Source: Muraenolepis orangiensis
Lineage: Eukaryota > Chordata > Actinopteri > Gadiformes > Muraenolepididae
DNA: 64,000 bases
Assembly: GCA_027704905.1 (NCBI GenBank)
Contig: CM051020.1
Span: 19,520,944-19,584,943 of the forward strand
Reading direction: 5' to 3'
Shown: in pieces, positions 28,000 through 63,898 of the stretch
Position numbering within the stretch: position 1 is the stretch's first letter
Layout: each line of letters opens with the position of its first letter
Translations under genes and position numbers: made by a program
The notes under the pieces: generated by a model
What the model was told of the DNA's origin: nothing
What the model saw: the letters and a program-made list of their open reading frames with translations, nothing else
Database searches by the model: none

Positions 28000-29952
28000 A
28001 CAATTCCAGATGACGCCAGAGAAGGAAAAAAAGTCTTAACTGGAGTCTATGACCTAATTACCATCCTGTTATTAGTAAGTAGTTATTTTTGCTATATTTT
28101 GTCCATTTAAACATTGAAATCCCCCCCGCCTCATGTCAAAAAATCCTGGCGAGAACCTTTCTCTAGCTTTTTATCAAACATTAAGTTATTAAATGTCTAC
28201 AGAATAAAATAATCCATCGACCAATAGAGTCATGGAGTCCCATTGTATTTCAGACCAATGGCAGGAAATTACAATGACAGGATGTTACACTAAAAATAAT
28301 ATTTAGAATAGTGGAAAAACAATTTAGTTTTATTAGTAAAATAAATGTAAAATATCTCACTTTTACCTGGTTTGGGATATTGGCTACTTGCTTCGTAGTG
28401 TTTTTTTGGTCACTATTTTGTCGCTGTTAAACAAAAGCATCTAATACTTGGATCACTAGTCATGTGTTTAAAGTCCGGCTACAGCGGTTAAGTCATAGTT
28501 TAACCAGATTGGATGGAGTGTTGCAGGACATCGTTTTAGCAGTTTAAAAGTTAATCATAACAATTACATTGAAGAGTGCAACACACTTGACACTTGAGTG
28601 CAGCAGAAGAAAATAGAAATACCAAAAGCTGACCTATAGAGCGGTCAGGGCATTATGCTGTTCATGTTCTGTTTGCTCAGCAAAGTCAAAGTCAATAAAC
28701 AATCCTGATCCAATTTTAATATTTTGCACAAAAAGTGAATTCTGCAATTTTCCAACTTTTTATACCATGAAGCCTGAATAGGCATTCATGGAGTTTATTC
28801 TACTAAATAATTAACAATTTAGTATTCCTGTTTTTGCTAGCAACCGCCTTTTCAATGTGTTTTAGTCTGTATGCACTCCTAGCATATTTATATATATGAC
28901 CAATACATGTTTGACATTAAACAGCATATTTGGATTGATGACAAAAAAGCAGCTCACCTAAACCAGCCCTTCACTACACTGATTAACGTTGAAGGACTTT
29001 GTTGTCGGAAAATGAATCACCACCACAAGTTAACAACCAGCACTCAGGACTGACAGTGGAATCTCCTTTGGTTAATGAGTTATTCACAGGCCCGGTCCCA
29101 GAAGGATTAAAAGATGTCACAGCAAAGCCATTATATAAAGCCAAGTACACCAGATATTATATATATGCAATTATATATATATATGCAATTATATATACAA
29201 GTATAAATATAAGTATTGTCTTCATTTATCTAACATATATGCAGAGTTACAATTCTGTTTATTCATATCTAGAAATCTCTGGAAAGTATCTTCCTTCATG
29301 GAAATATAAATAACAAATATTACTGGCATCAGACATAGATAAAAAGCGGAGGACATGGATTTAATCTAAATCATTTGCAATTTAAAGTGATGAGAGGGTG
29401 CCCTATCAAAGGGTGCACTAGAGGGCGCTAGAATGAGCCAACTTGACATCAACCAATTACACTTCGTCATTCGGTCATTCCTACAAAAGAAAAACAAACA
29501 AACTATATATCTCCTAAGTGCTCATCATGCTTGGTGTGGTGGACATCAACATACATTTCCCAGTGTTATAGATTGCTTGAATAAAAACAAAACATCTGTC
29601 CAAACTACCAACATCAGGAGATAAGGTCTGACTGAGGAATCATGCTCCATGAAGTGTGTTTCAAACACACTAAGTCAATGAGGCCTTTGCCTCGTCTTCG
29701 GCCTGGTAGTGTGAGTACCATAGAGCCACATCCCATTCTAAGTACATGTGGAGTGTAGACACATGACATGACATTAGATTGTCTCTTGTGCCCTGTTCTG
29801 GGACATGGACCATACATATTCCCACGTGAATCCCATGTTAAGAAGTGCAGTGTGAGCAGCAAGTCGCTAGTGGAGGAAACATGCGCTGGTCTCTGGGGTG
29901 TCCATGGTATCACACACACATCTCAACGGCAGGGAAACAGAGAGGTGTCTCA

Positions 29953-29991
<39 letters not shown>

Positions 29992-30200
29992 GGGGGGGGG
30001 TGTTCTCGGGAGTGTAATATTTGTGTTGCTGATCTTTCTGTATGTACACAAACAGCATTTGAGCAGACTACCAGCACTCACTTTTCTGCCCCATGTCTAA
30101 CCGTCCTGTGCCTCTACAGATGGATCCGTCTCTCCCACGCTTCTCTTTCACCGTGTCAACTGGGCCCTGGGTCAACAGGGTCGCTCTCGCCTCTGCCTCG
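28000..30200. other. Intergenic, no gene recognised
   Basis: Mostly AT-rich. A 104-codon open frame at 28999-29313 (plus) ends in low-complexity YIYAI repeats and has no recognised family. A TG run plus G12 lies at 29955-30001. Confidence 0.4.
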
Positions 30201-30204
30201 GTGG

Positions 30205-30520
30205 TTACGTCTCTGGGTCCCCCTCCCTACCCTCCCCCCTGGGGGTTAGGTGTCTGGGTCCCCCTTCCCCCTGGGGGTTAGGTGTCTGGATTCCCCCCCC
30301 TGGGGGTTAGGTGTCTGGGTTCCCCCCCCCTGGGGGTTAGGTCTCTGGGTTCCCCTCCTCCTGGGGGTTAGGTGTCTGGGTTCCCCCCCCCCCTGGAGGT
30401 TTGGTCTCTGGGTTCCCCTCCTCCTGGGGGTTAGGTGTCTGGGTTCCCCCCCCTGAGGGTTAGGTCTCTGGGTTCCCCTCCTCCTGGGGGTTAGGTGTCT
30501 GGGTTCCCCTCCCCTGGTGA

Positions 30521-30535
<15 letters not shown>
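30205..30535. repeat. ~30-bp minisatellite covering the slc22a17 stop codon
   Basis: About ten units of GGGGGTTAGGT, GTCTGGGTT or CTCTGGGTT, and a C-rich run. The last unit (GACTAGGTCTCTGGGTTGGG) is the coding end NPET-stop of slc22a17 on the minus strand. Units alternate between GTCTGGG and CTCTGGG forms, suggesting a higher-order duplication. Confidence 0.95.
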
Positions 30536-43327
<12,792 letters not shown>

Positions 43328-43732
43328 CGTGTGTGGGTGGGTGGTGGCCCGAGCCCAGGTGGAGTTACAGCAGGTCTGCAGGAGAAAAGGGGTGGAAGCA
43401 TTATTGCATTACTGTTGAACAACAGTACAATATAGAATTGCAGCAAGAAATTGGGTTTTGCATCCGTTTTAATTTTGTCTGCAAGCGTAGGCATTTTATT
43501 TGACCCATTTACATAACACAGTTAAGTCTAAGTAAACAAGATTTTTATCTGAAATGCAGAAACGCAAAGCATTGCTTCAGAAGTAGTTTCTACATACACA
43601 CTACATACACATGTGTGTACACACAAGGCCTGGACACGTTACAATGAGGGTGGGCCAACCAACACTTTACGATGTGCTGTTGGACTGAGCCTGTGCTCCA
43701 AGTGAACATGGTTGTATAGCAGCCCAGTGTGG

Positions 43733-43832
43733 ATGGTGGATGGGTGGATGGGTGGATGGGTGGATGGGTGGATGTGTGGATGGTGTGGTGGATGGGTGGA
43801 TGGGTGGATGTGTGGATGTGTGGATGTGTGGA
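43733..43832. repeat. GGATGGGT-type 8-bp array
   Basis: About twelve copies of GGTGGATG / TGTGGATG lie upstream of slc22a17, in its 5' flank or first intron. Confidence 0.9.
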
Positions 43833-44285
43833 GCTGAGGGCCAGGGCGGCTGGCGAGGAGAATTCCAAACGGGTTACATAAGAGATGTCCCGGTCTGTGG
43901 AGAGGGGAATACAGAACCACTGGATGAATGGCAAGCGCTGTCCCAAGTGGACAGGCGCTGAAAGCGGCGTGGAATCACTGCGTAATGGGGTTGGGGAATA
44001 TAGAACAGCTGGGCCCCTGTCGTCTATGGTCTCCATGTCTCACATGTGGATACGCGTTAGAAGGCGATAGAATGCTACTGTGCGGAATACAATTAAAATA
44101 AATACATGCTTCGAAATATGACTTACCTCTTTCGGGTGTTCTTACTGACTCCTTACTGGCCGCTGTCACTCGCAAACCCTAAACACATCTCAAAGAGTGA
44201 AAGGAGATCAGTATCGTTCCGACACGCCGTCCTATGTGGAACCTTCCTGGCGTCGCGTCACGTCTCCAGAGGTCTTTGTCCACCG

Positions 44286-44293
44286 TGACGTCA
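44286..44293. promoter_or_regulatory. CRE palindrome TGACGTCA between slc22a17 and psme1
   Basis: A perfect 8-bp CRE/ATF site lies about 0.96 kb upstream of the slc22a17 ATG and 1.4 kb upstream of the psme1 ATG, in a stretch with several CpG dinucleotides (ACGTC also at about 44260). It could serve the divergent slc22a17 promoter; nothing in the sequence proves this. Confidence 0.4.
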
Positions 44294-44705
44294 TAACACG
44301 GCTCTCTCTCCAGACTCGACCTTCCAACATAAAAGCAGACGTTGTGAGGCTGGACTTAACGTATCGTCGTCAATTTCCCAAAACGACGTTGCGTGGTCCC
44401 AAGTTTATGTTTATTCCGATATGACGCAAATAATTAAATAACACATTTTTTTTTTCTCCTGCATCATCTTAAAGGGAAAGACACCGTCAGTGGAAGCACT
44501 GTGGGACACACGAGGGGGTGGAGAACTGCAAAGGGTGAAGCCAGCCTGCAGAAAGGGTCGACCTGTTCTGGCAGGCTCGCCATAGAGACGTCCCCTTTGT
44601 GCCAGTGCACTACTAGCCCTCTACCGCCAGGGGGAGCCATTCACCACCCGCTCCATACAGCCCATGACCCTCCGAGGGTTCATTCTCCAGCGGTCAGAGG
44701 ACGCT

Positions 44706-44905
44706 CAGTGGCGTACAGACCGGGTGGCATAGGGTGGCATAGGGTGGCATAGGTGGCATAGGGTGGCATAGGGTGGCATAGGGTGGCATAGGGTGGCATA
44801 GGGTGGCATAGGGTGGCATAGGGTGGCATAGGGTGGCATAGTAGGGTGACATTATTTTAGGGTGGCAGCTGCCACCCTAAAATAATGTCCTGCCACCCTA
44901 GTGAT
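44706..44905. repeat. 10-bp array ending in a 40-bp perfect palindrome
   Basis: A transposon-like start, CAGTGGCGTAC (44706), leads into about twelve copies of GGGTGGCATA (44722-44840). A perfect 40-bp zero-spacer palindrome follows at 44849-44888, with half-site ACATTATTTTAGGGTGGCAG. CAGTGGCGTA starts some fish hAT-type elements, so it may be a rearranged transposon end. Confidence 0.75.
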
Positions 44906-45370
44906 CGGGAGACCAAGTGATCTTAATGTTGATTATTTTGTTCCCCTACTGGTTAATATCTGGTTACAAATGTACAAAGTGATATAGTCCCCCCTTCTCA
45001 TAAAACAATGGATGAGCGTGGCTTCTATTACCGCTCCCATTGCACGTGTCAAAGTCTGTGCTTCCTACCAATCCCACAGGCCAGGTTAGTGATCTTAAAT
45101 GAGCAAACACTATCTAACTACAAGCCATTACAATGGGTATGTTGGCTCCTCCTAATGACACAGGACACAGGGTGATAAGGAAGCTGGTTATTGCAAAGTT
45201 GTGTTGTTGATGACGACAGACAAGCATAACATAACATCATTATTTATGTATTAATTTATTAAAACATTTAATTATATTATTATATTATTATTATTCTATG
45301 TATTTATATATGTATTTATATAATTCGTTCTGGCTCTTTTAACCGTAGAGGTACTAAGTAGTGTTCTTCA

Positions 45371-45564
45371 CACGAGCAGCCCTACGAACTACAAGTCACA
45401 CGAGCAGCCCTACGAACTACAAGTCCCACGAGCAGCCCTACGAACTACAAGTCACACGAGCGGCCCTACGAACTACAAGTCCCACAATCCCTCTCGTTCA
45501 GAGTTCCTCTAACTGACAAAACAAAGAAAGAAGAGCAGGGTGGGCGCTTTTGCTTTCACTTTGC
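45371..45564 (+). promoter_or_regulatory. psme1 upstream region: ZNF143-like array and ISRE-like element
   Basis: A 28-bp unit is repeated four times (45371-45482). Each unit carries ACTACAAGTC followed by A/C and CAC. The last copy extends to ACTACAAGTCCCACAATCC, close to the ZNF143/Staf site ACTACAANTCCCAGNATGC. At 45551-45564 the minus strand reads GCAAAGTGAAAGCA, one base from the IRF/ISRE core GAAAGTGAAAGC and about 125 bp before the ATG. Interferon control of PA28 is known in mammals. Use of these sites here is inferred. Confidence 0.5.
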
Positions 45565-45688
45565 TGCTGTGTGATAGTGAGATAGTGTTCTGTGTTCCGG
45601 GTTCTATCAGACTCAATAAACCACCGAAAACCAAAGCATCCATCTGTAATCCGGTTGGAGAAACCAAGCCGAGCCTTCGTTCGGAGCC

Positions 45689-48600
45689 ATGGCCTCTCTG
45701 GAGATCCAGCCCGAGTCCCAGAAACAGGTGGGAAGAAGGAGCGACCTGGTCCATGTCCTCACACCCGGACCAGGCCGCCAGCTCCAGCTTCACGACATGG
45801 ACTGGTTATGGGGTTATCCGGTTATGGGGTTATCTGGTTATGGGGTTATATGGTTATGTGGTTATGTTGCATGTACGTTGCATGTTGTTATCGTGGCTGT
45901 TGAATGCGTGCTGGTCGTATATAGAGCATATTAGATCATCGAATTTGAATACTATAACACTAAATATATTCTAATACGAAGATACGCCACTTGAATTGAA
46001 TGCTGGCCGCTGTACTATAGTGTACTCTTATGTTTTATAATATACTAATATACTATATAAGTCCGAATAAGAACATAAACACGTATTGGCGTAATAAGTG
46101 AAGCTACCACGAGGGGGCGCTGATGTCCATTTCTTCTTACAACTATATAGGCGAGAAGTATGTATTTTAGATTAAATACAGTATGTATCTTAGATTAAAT
46201 ACAGTATGTATCTTAGATTAAATATGTATCTGATATGTAAAATATGACACCTTTATTCAAATGACGCATATCTGTGAAGTGACTCCGCTGCTCGCCAGTG
46301 CAACTGCTCTTAAAAGGTTGAAAGGTTCTACCACATTCATCAATTGTGTATGGCCAATAATATTGTATTCATAATACAATTTAAAAACATGTAATAACTC
46401 ATAATATGTTGTAGGTGGACGACTTCTGCCAGAAACTTACTAAAGAGGTAATCATGCCATAAACAATGTGTTTTAATTGCTATAATACTTTATGATAGTC
46501 CCTGAATAACAATTATTACTTCAATTATTAATTCAGATGTTTTTTTTAACCAGGCAGAGGTCCTGCTCTCAAAACATTTCCCACAAGCCATTACAGAGAT
46601 GGACGTGCTTTTGAAGGTATCTAGCCACAGAAGATGCACCTAATATGATGACCTGGTTGGTTCATGTAGATTGGTTGATTGGTTAATGTTTGTGCTTGTC
46701 CCAAGACGACCCTCAGCAGGCCTGACCTGGTCAAGGCTCCCCTGGACATCCCCATCCCAGATCTAGTCAAGGAGGAGGCCAAGCGCAAGAAGCAAGAGGA
46801 GGTAGAGTCACCCTGTCAGGCGTTGATTCAATCGTTTAATGCGTGGAAATAATACATTCTACTCATCCAGTCTCTGGGATGGATGATGCTGTAAACACAA
46901 ATTAACATTGACTACGCCCATTTTGTGTCTCCATATCCATAAGTTAATCAAACAAGCATGTGTAGAGTTTGACAGTTTGCATCTGCCTATCATCTGTCAT
47001 CTCTTCCGTAACAGAAGGAAGCAGCCAAGGGGAAGAAAGACAAGGACAGTGATGAAGAGGACAAGGCGGGCGAGGAAGGTACATTCTCCTGACCTTTAAA
47101 ATCATGGATGTTTACTTTCCACAAATGATGAACCCAGTTATTGAGTGTTGTTGTCATTCCTCCAGGCCCGCCATGCGGCCCTATCTGCTGCAACGAGCAT
47201 GTTGAGCAAGCTCTGAAGGAGGTCAAGCCTCAGATCAACGCTCTGAAGGAGAAACTCAACATGGTCAGCTAGCCATTAATTATCTCTCGCTCTCTCTTAC
47301 TCACTCACAAACACTCTTTCTCTGTCTCTCTCTGTGTCGCTATCTCCTTCCTTCACCTTGACAATGCAACTATAGCACACTTTGTTCCAAAGTGTGTGGG
47401 ATGGGACAGAGCACTGCAGACTGCTGTGTTGTTGTATGGGGTCATGGTTCAACATGTGTCATACAGCAGAGCTGCAGGCTGCAGAAGTGACACACAGAAA
47501 CAAAAGCCCTCGGGTGGTTTGAAACGTTTACGTAATGACTGATTTCAACTCCTGGCTTACATTGCAAGTAATAATAATATTTATAATACACAGACACTTC
47601 ATACATTTTATTATGAAACAAACAAATTATGAAAGCCAAATAAGTTAAAAAGACATACACTCACAATGCCTATAATCAGTGGAAAGGCAGATTTGAGGTT
47701 GTCAGTTGGGGCTAAACGATGGAGAAGGCTGTTGGGGTTTGAATGTGAGGAGGATGACCTTTAAATGAATGCTGAAGTGGGAGCCAGTAAAGTTGTTGAA
47801 GGATGGGCGCGATGTGATCTCTGGAGCAGGAGGGGGTTAGCAGGAGGGCAGCTGAGTTCTGGATTTACTGTAGTTTTAGTACAGGGATGTGGGAACTGTA
47901 GAGATTGTTACTTTGCCTATATTGAGAATGTTAATGTTAATGTTTCTCTTGCCCTGGCAGGTATCTTTGTGGATGCAACTGCAAATTCCTAAGGTTGAAG
48001 ATGGGGACAATTTCGGAGTGTCAGTACAGGTCGGTGGCTGGTATTGGTGGATTTGTTGAATCAATGAAAAGGTTATGCGTGACCATTTTTATTTTTATTT
48101 TTTACGTTCAAGGAATAATGGTGAAGTTAATTGAGGATGTTCTCCTTTGTGGATACGGGCTTATCTTTACAGTTTGGCTTCTTTTGATGCTTCACAGGAG
48201 AAGGTGTTTGAGCTGGTGACCAACACACGCACCAAGATTGAGGCATTCCAAACCCAAATCTCAAAGTAAGGCTCTGTGAACAATATATGAACAATTCTGG
48301 CGAGATTCTGGACGATATTTATAGACCGCTACTTAAGGAATGATGATCAATGCGTCAATACTCTTTTGTTTGTCAGATACTACAACGAGCGAGGCGACGC
48401 AGTGGCCAAGGCCGCCAAGGAGTCCCATGTGGTCAGTATTGGGCGGGGGCGGGACTTAACGCCCACTCATTTCCTGTAAAACAAGAGGATGTAATTGTGA
48501 TTGTAATGTAAATGTACATGAGCGTGGATAACAATTGGGGCGGCAGTAGCTCACTCTTTTGCTTGGGAACCGGAGGGTCGCCGGTTCAAGTCCCTCGAAA

Positions 48601-49828
48601 CGCACCAAGTAAGGAGTGAGAACGGGTACCTGGAAAAGGATGCCAGTTTGCCTCCTGGGCACTGCCGAGGTGCCCAGGAGCAAGGCACCAGACACCTACA
48701 CTGCCCCCCTGTATAGCCAATAGCTGCCCACTGCTCCTCATACTAGGATGGGTTCCATGCAGAGAAACGCATGTCACTGTGTGTTCATGGGACCAATAAA
48801 GAGGATTTACCGCTTATAAAATAAAGTCCTGACGCTTCAGGATTTGGCTGATGTTTCCTTAATTTTATATTCTAGAAACGGTTCTTATTGTGGAAGAAAG
48901 CTTATAGTTTATTTCTAACCGTCTTATTCTACTAAATCATAAAAAAAACATTTCTGATTTTATGGAAACCTCTTTAGAGCTACATGAGTGGGTGTTTCAC
49001 GTGTGTTTACTGAGCTCATTGTCTTGTGCGTTGCAGGGAGACTACAGGCAGCTGGTTCACGAACTGGACCAGTACCAGTACCGTGAGCTGGGCCTCGTGG
49101 TGTTGGAGATCCGTAACACATATGTAAGGCCACTCACTTATCTTTGGGTAACATTGGGTGGTATACGATTTGGGATTTGACTTTATTCCTGCATTTAATG
49201 TGCGCAGATGTTAGTTGTGCTTTGTCAAACAGAGCACATTGCATTGAGTAACATTTAAATAGCAATTGGAAGACCGGATGGACTATTCTGGCTTTTGAAT
49301 TTGAAAACCGATCATTGCCCGTTATACTACACTTCTATTCTTGCAGTTAGGAATACAGCAGTGGGATATACATTTACAATTTACAACATTAAACACAGGA
49401 CACAGACATAACACCCAGACCAAGGACAAAAGATAGACAAATAATACAGCACTATGTTAACAACTAATACCATATTATATATGCCATATGTGGCTGGGCA
49501 GTTGCTTCAGACGAGCCGATGTCGTTGAATGAGTGTCATCTTAAAAGCGTGTGGCGATTGACAAGAAGTTCTTTTTTTTTTTGTCTTTGTGGCGACGAAC
49601 AGGACTTTACAATAGACCGTGACGGCTGGTCTCCAGCCTTGTATTATCTGATTTTCGTCTCCGTCCGTCTTTATCTCTGTCTAGCTGACCCGGGCCTAGA
49701 TCTGAATGCAATTCAATGACTTTCATCTTCCGCTCTCTGTCCTGCAGGCTGTGCTGTTTGACATCCTGAACAAGAACTATGACAAGATCATGAAGCCCAG
49801 AGGAATCAGCAGGGCGCTCATCTACTGA
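45689..49828 (+). CDS. psme1: Proteasome activator 11S subunit alpha (PA28 alpha), 11 exons, 250 aa
   Basis: Subunit of the heteroheptameric PA28 (11S) ring that opens the 20S proteasome gate and shapes peptide supply for MHC class I. Exons: 45689-45727, 46415-46447, 46554-46616, 46706-46801, 47015-47078, 47166-47263, 47961-48029, 48198-48265, 48377-48431, 49037-49123, 49748-49828; 250 aa against 249 in human. The N-terminal helix is followed by APLDIPIPDLVKEEAKRKKQ and the Lys/Glu/Asp-rich KEKE-type loop (KGKKDKDSDEEDKAGEE). GPPCGP starts the core, then the activation-loop region KVEDGDNFGVSVQ, SKYYNERGDAV and GDYRQLVHELDQ. The C-terminal tail ends in IY, which docks in 20S pockets. GDYRQLVHELD and the KEKE loop separate it from PSME2 (beta). 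All introns are GT-AG. A SINE sits in the ninth intron. A polyadenylation signal is at 50001. Confidence 0.96.
45805..45868. repeat. GGTTATGGGGTTATCT-type repeat in psme1 intron 1
   Basis: Alternating GGTTATGGGG and TTATCTGGTTATGG units just after exon 1. Confidence 0.85.
48538..48815 (+). mobile_element. tRNA-derived SINE, copy 3, in psme1 intron 9
   Basis: The head GGCGGCAGTAGCTCACTC, B box GGTTCAAGTCC and tail GACCAATAAAGAGGATTTA match the other two SINE copies. It is inserted in sense orientation in the intron between exons 48377-48431 and 49037-49123, far from either splice site. Confidence 0.8.
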
Positions 49829-50000
49829 GACCCGTTCCTTTCCCTTGGCCGAGCAGACACCATATTTGTTGTATTTCTCCTGATACTATTTTGGTGTCGT
49901 CAAGTAACGATCACAAACCATCACACTCATTCGTGTCAGTAACATGTTCAGTTTAGCCTCATCTGTGGCTAGATTTTTATTTTGGTTGTTCAAATGACTA

Positions 50001-50006
50001 AATAAA
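50001..50006 (+). terminator. psme1: Polyadenylation signal of psme1
   Basis: AATAAA lies 173 bp after the psme1 stop and is followed by a GT-rich stretch (AATAAAGTTGTGATTGG), the normal layout for a vertebrate 3' end. Confidence 0.75.
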
Positions 50007-50049
50007 GTTGTGATTGGCACTAAATCCTTGACCTTTCCCCTTTTCCCGA

Positions 50050-51628
50050 ATCCCCTTAGGGTAACTGTCGACATGGTTACAAATATTTACTTTGAATGAG
50101 CTTTGTATGTATGCAGCATATGACTGTCATAAGTCATGTACCAGTAAATAGACATACAGAAAGGCACAGTGGGGGTTAGTCACAGAATAACCGCACAGTT
50201 GTCACATGTCTGTCTACTTCACAACACACTCAGACATTTGAATTAACATGACGGTTTTGTCAAATGTCATTTAAAATGTTTTTTGATGCACTCAATATTG
50301 TGGGAACCAGCATGCATATATGGATGCTGTCCAGAGGACTCGATCTTCCTGTGATTAACAGCACATATATATTCACATTTCGCAAAGCGGAGTGAAGAAG
50401 AAATGTATTTGCATCTCAAGCTTTTCCACCTAGGCTACGTAATTCTACTTCAAGCAAGTACTTTTACATATAACATTCAACGTTACATCCAAGCCCTTGC
50501 CAATAAGAGTTCACACAATGCGAATGCAAGACAACACTAAGTGCAAGTCACGGCTCTTCTCTGTCCCGGTCCCACAGTGGTGGAATAAACTATGTAAAAA
50601 AGCATCTAAATGACCAATGACTCCGAATACAATTTAAATTAGATTTTTATTTTCACTTGGCTGACAACACGTTTTAGGTTAATTTAACGCTTACCTTTTG
50701 AATAGCTTGCAGACTCCCATCTTATATAGGCCAATCTCTGTTCTGCAGGTTGTGCAGCACCTTCCTTTCAGTGGTTCCTCTGAAGCCCTCATTTTTATAT
50801 TTCTTATTTCAAATATTGAAAGACTTTTGGTTTACGTGACCAATTGTGTAGATTATACACCAGCGTATGTTGTGAATCAAACATTTTTTCAAATGGTGTA
50901 TAAGAATTCAAGCATATTCCTAACCTTGAACGACTTTTATGAAAGGAATATGAAGCGCAAATACTAATTCAAAACACCTTGAGATCTCCTCCCTCCCTCA
51001 CACACACACACACACACCGCGCCCGCCCGCCCCCCCACACACACACACACACACACACAGCCGCCGCCCGCCCCCCCCCCACACACACACACACAGCCCC
51101 CCACACACACACACACACTGTCCCTGGGCCATGTTCTGACCAACATAATGTATAGAGATGCATCCCCGTGACCCGAGGTAAGTCCTTTAGTTGGAATGTT
51201 GTGGTCTCCTTGTACCAAGTTATCATGGTAAACCATGTTTATTAAGTCAGTTAATACTGCTCCCAAATCAGCACTAAGGAATACCAACTACTTCTAACCT
51301 TATCAAATATTTTACAATTGAATAGGAATTATTGTAGTCATTGCTTTTTAACGGACAACAATGCTTCACAATACAATTATCACCCAACGATGATAATAAT
51401 AATAACAAACCAAAAAAATGTAAAACCAGCAAAAGAGGACTGATTAAGAAAACATTATTCCACTACTCATTAAGGCGCTAGCATCTTATATGCATTTTAA
51501 GTTCAGGACTTCAAGTCCACGAAATGAGACCACTTCGGTCTTCATCTTATGAGAAAGTATGACGGGGAAACAATTCAAAAGGTGCCTCCTCGTCGCTTAA
51601 ATGAGAATCATGCTTTGAGATCATCCTC
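50050..51628. other. Between convergent psme1 and dcaf11
   Basis: No coding block. A minus-strand AATAAA near 51238-51243 could end dcaf11 transcripts. The rest is AT-rich unique-looking sequence plus the mixed CA/C tract. Confidence 0.4.
50999..51118. repeat. Mixed (CA)n and C-run tract
   Basis: CA repeats broken by CCCGCCCGCCCCCC blocks, between psme1 and dcaf11. Confidence 0.95.
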
Positions 51629-51693
51629 AAGAGCTCAACAGCAACGGTATTGAAAAAAAGTCTGTCTCATGAGCGCAATAGGTCTCTCCCTCC

Positions 51694-51844
51694 CGGGTGC
51701 CTCTTCCCTCTTGTGGTGCCTCTTCCCTCTCGTGGTGCCTCTTCCCTCTCGTGGTGCCTCTTCCTCTCCTCTGTCGACACATTTCCTCCATGTCTGCTCC
51801 CCGCCAAGAGGGGGCTGGTGGGGCCTTCAGTGCTGGTGGGGCCT

Positions 51845-51866
<22 letters not shown>
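51694..51866. repeat. 18-bp and 19-bp repeats over and beyond the dcaf11 stop
   Basis: AGTGCTGGTGGGGCCTTC is repeated at 51829-51864. The dcaf11 TGA (51845-51847) lies in it, and a second in-frame TGA recurs 18 bp downstream. A separate four-copy array of GGTGCCTCTTCCCTCTCGT lies at 51694-51770 in the 3' UTR. Confidence 0.9.
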
Positions 51867-63486
<11,620 letters not shown>

Positions 63487-63814
63487 AGACTGAGGAGAGC
63501 CTAACAACAAGTGAGATGACGGGGAGTGGAAAAGGATAGGACAAAAAATAAAAATAAAAATCCAAATGATTGTACACATGGTTTTAAATACAACAGGAAT
63601 AAAAGGTATAGGACTATGACGTTCGACCCTTAACAGGGACGTCTGTCTAAAACGAAAAAATAACTAAAAATGGGATAAACCAACTAAATAAACCCGGCAG
63701 TGGTTAATTACCTGGTTAATATGATACAATTCGGCTCAAAAAAGACTTCCTACGTATCGCAATGTGGCGAGAAACAACCGAACAGTACAACGTGATCAGC
63801 TGGCGTGCCTATTA

Positions 63815-63898
63815 ATGACCATTTAGTTAAGACGTCATCTGCTGTACCTTTTAACGACCATTTAATTAAGACGTCATCTGCTGTACCTTTTAATGACT
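63815..63898. promoter_or_regulatory. 39-bp direct duplication with GACGTCAT, upstream of dcaf11
   Basis: Two near-identical 39-bp units (63815-63853 and 63854-63892) each contain AAGACGTCATCTGCTGTACC, with a third partial start after them. Each copy offers a CRE/ATF-like GACGTCAT. They lie 330-410 bp upstream of the dcaf11 start codon and are likely in or near its promoter. Confidence 0.45.

Noticed and set aside
28999..29313. Possible small gene on the plus strand
   Set aside because: It ends in AT-repeat-derived Tyr/Ile residues and has no recognised family, promoter or splice partner.
46908..47099. Separate basic ORF
   Set aside because: Shadow frame over psme1 exon 5 and its intron.
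45689..49828. PSME2 (PA28 beta) instead of PSME1
   Set aside because: The KEKE-type loop, GPPCGP, GDYRQLVHELD and the terminal sequence agree with PSME1; PSME2 differs at each.
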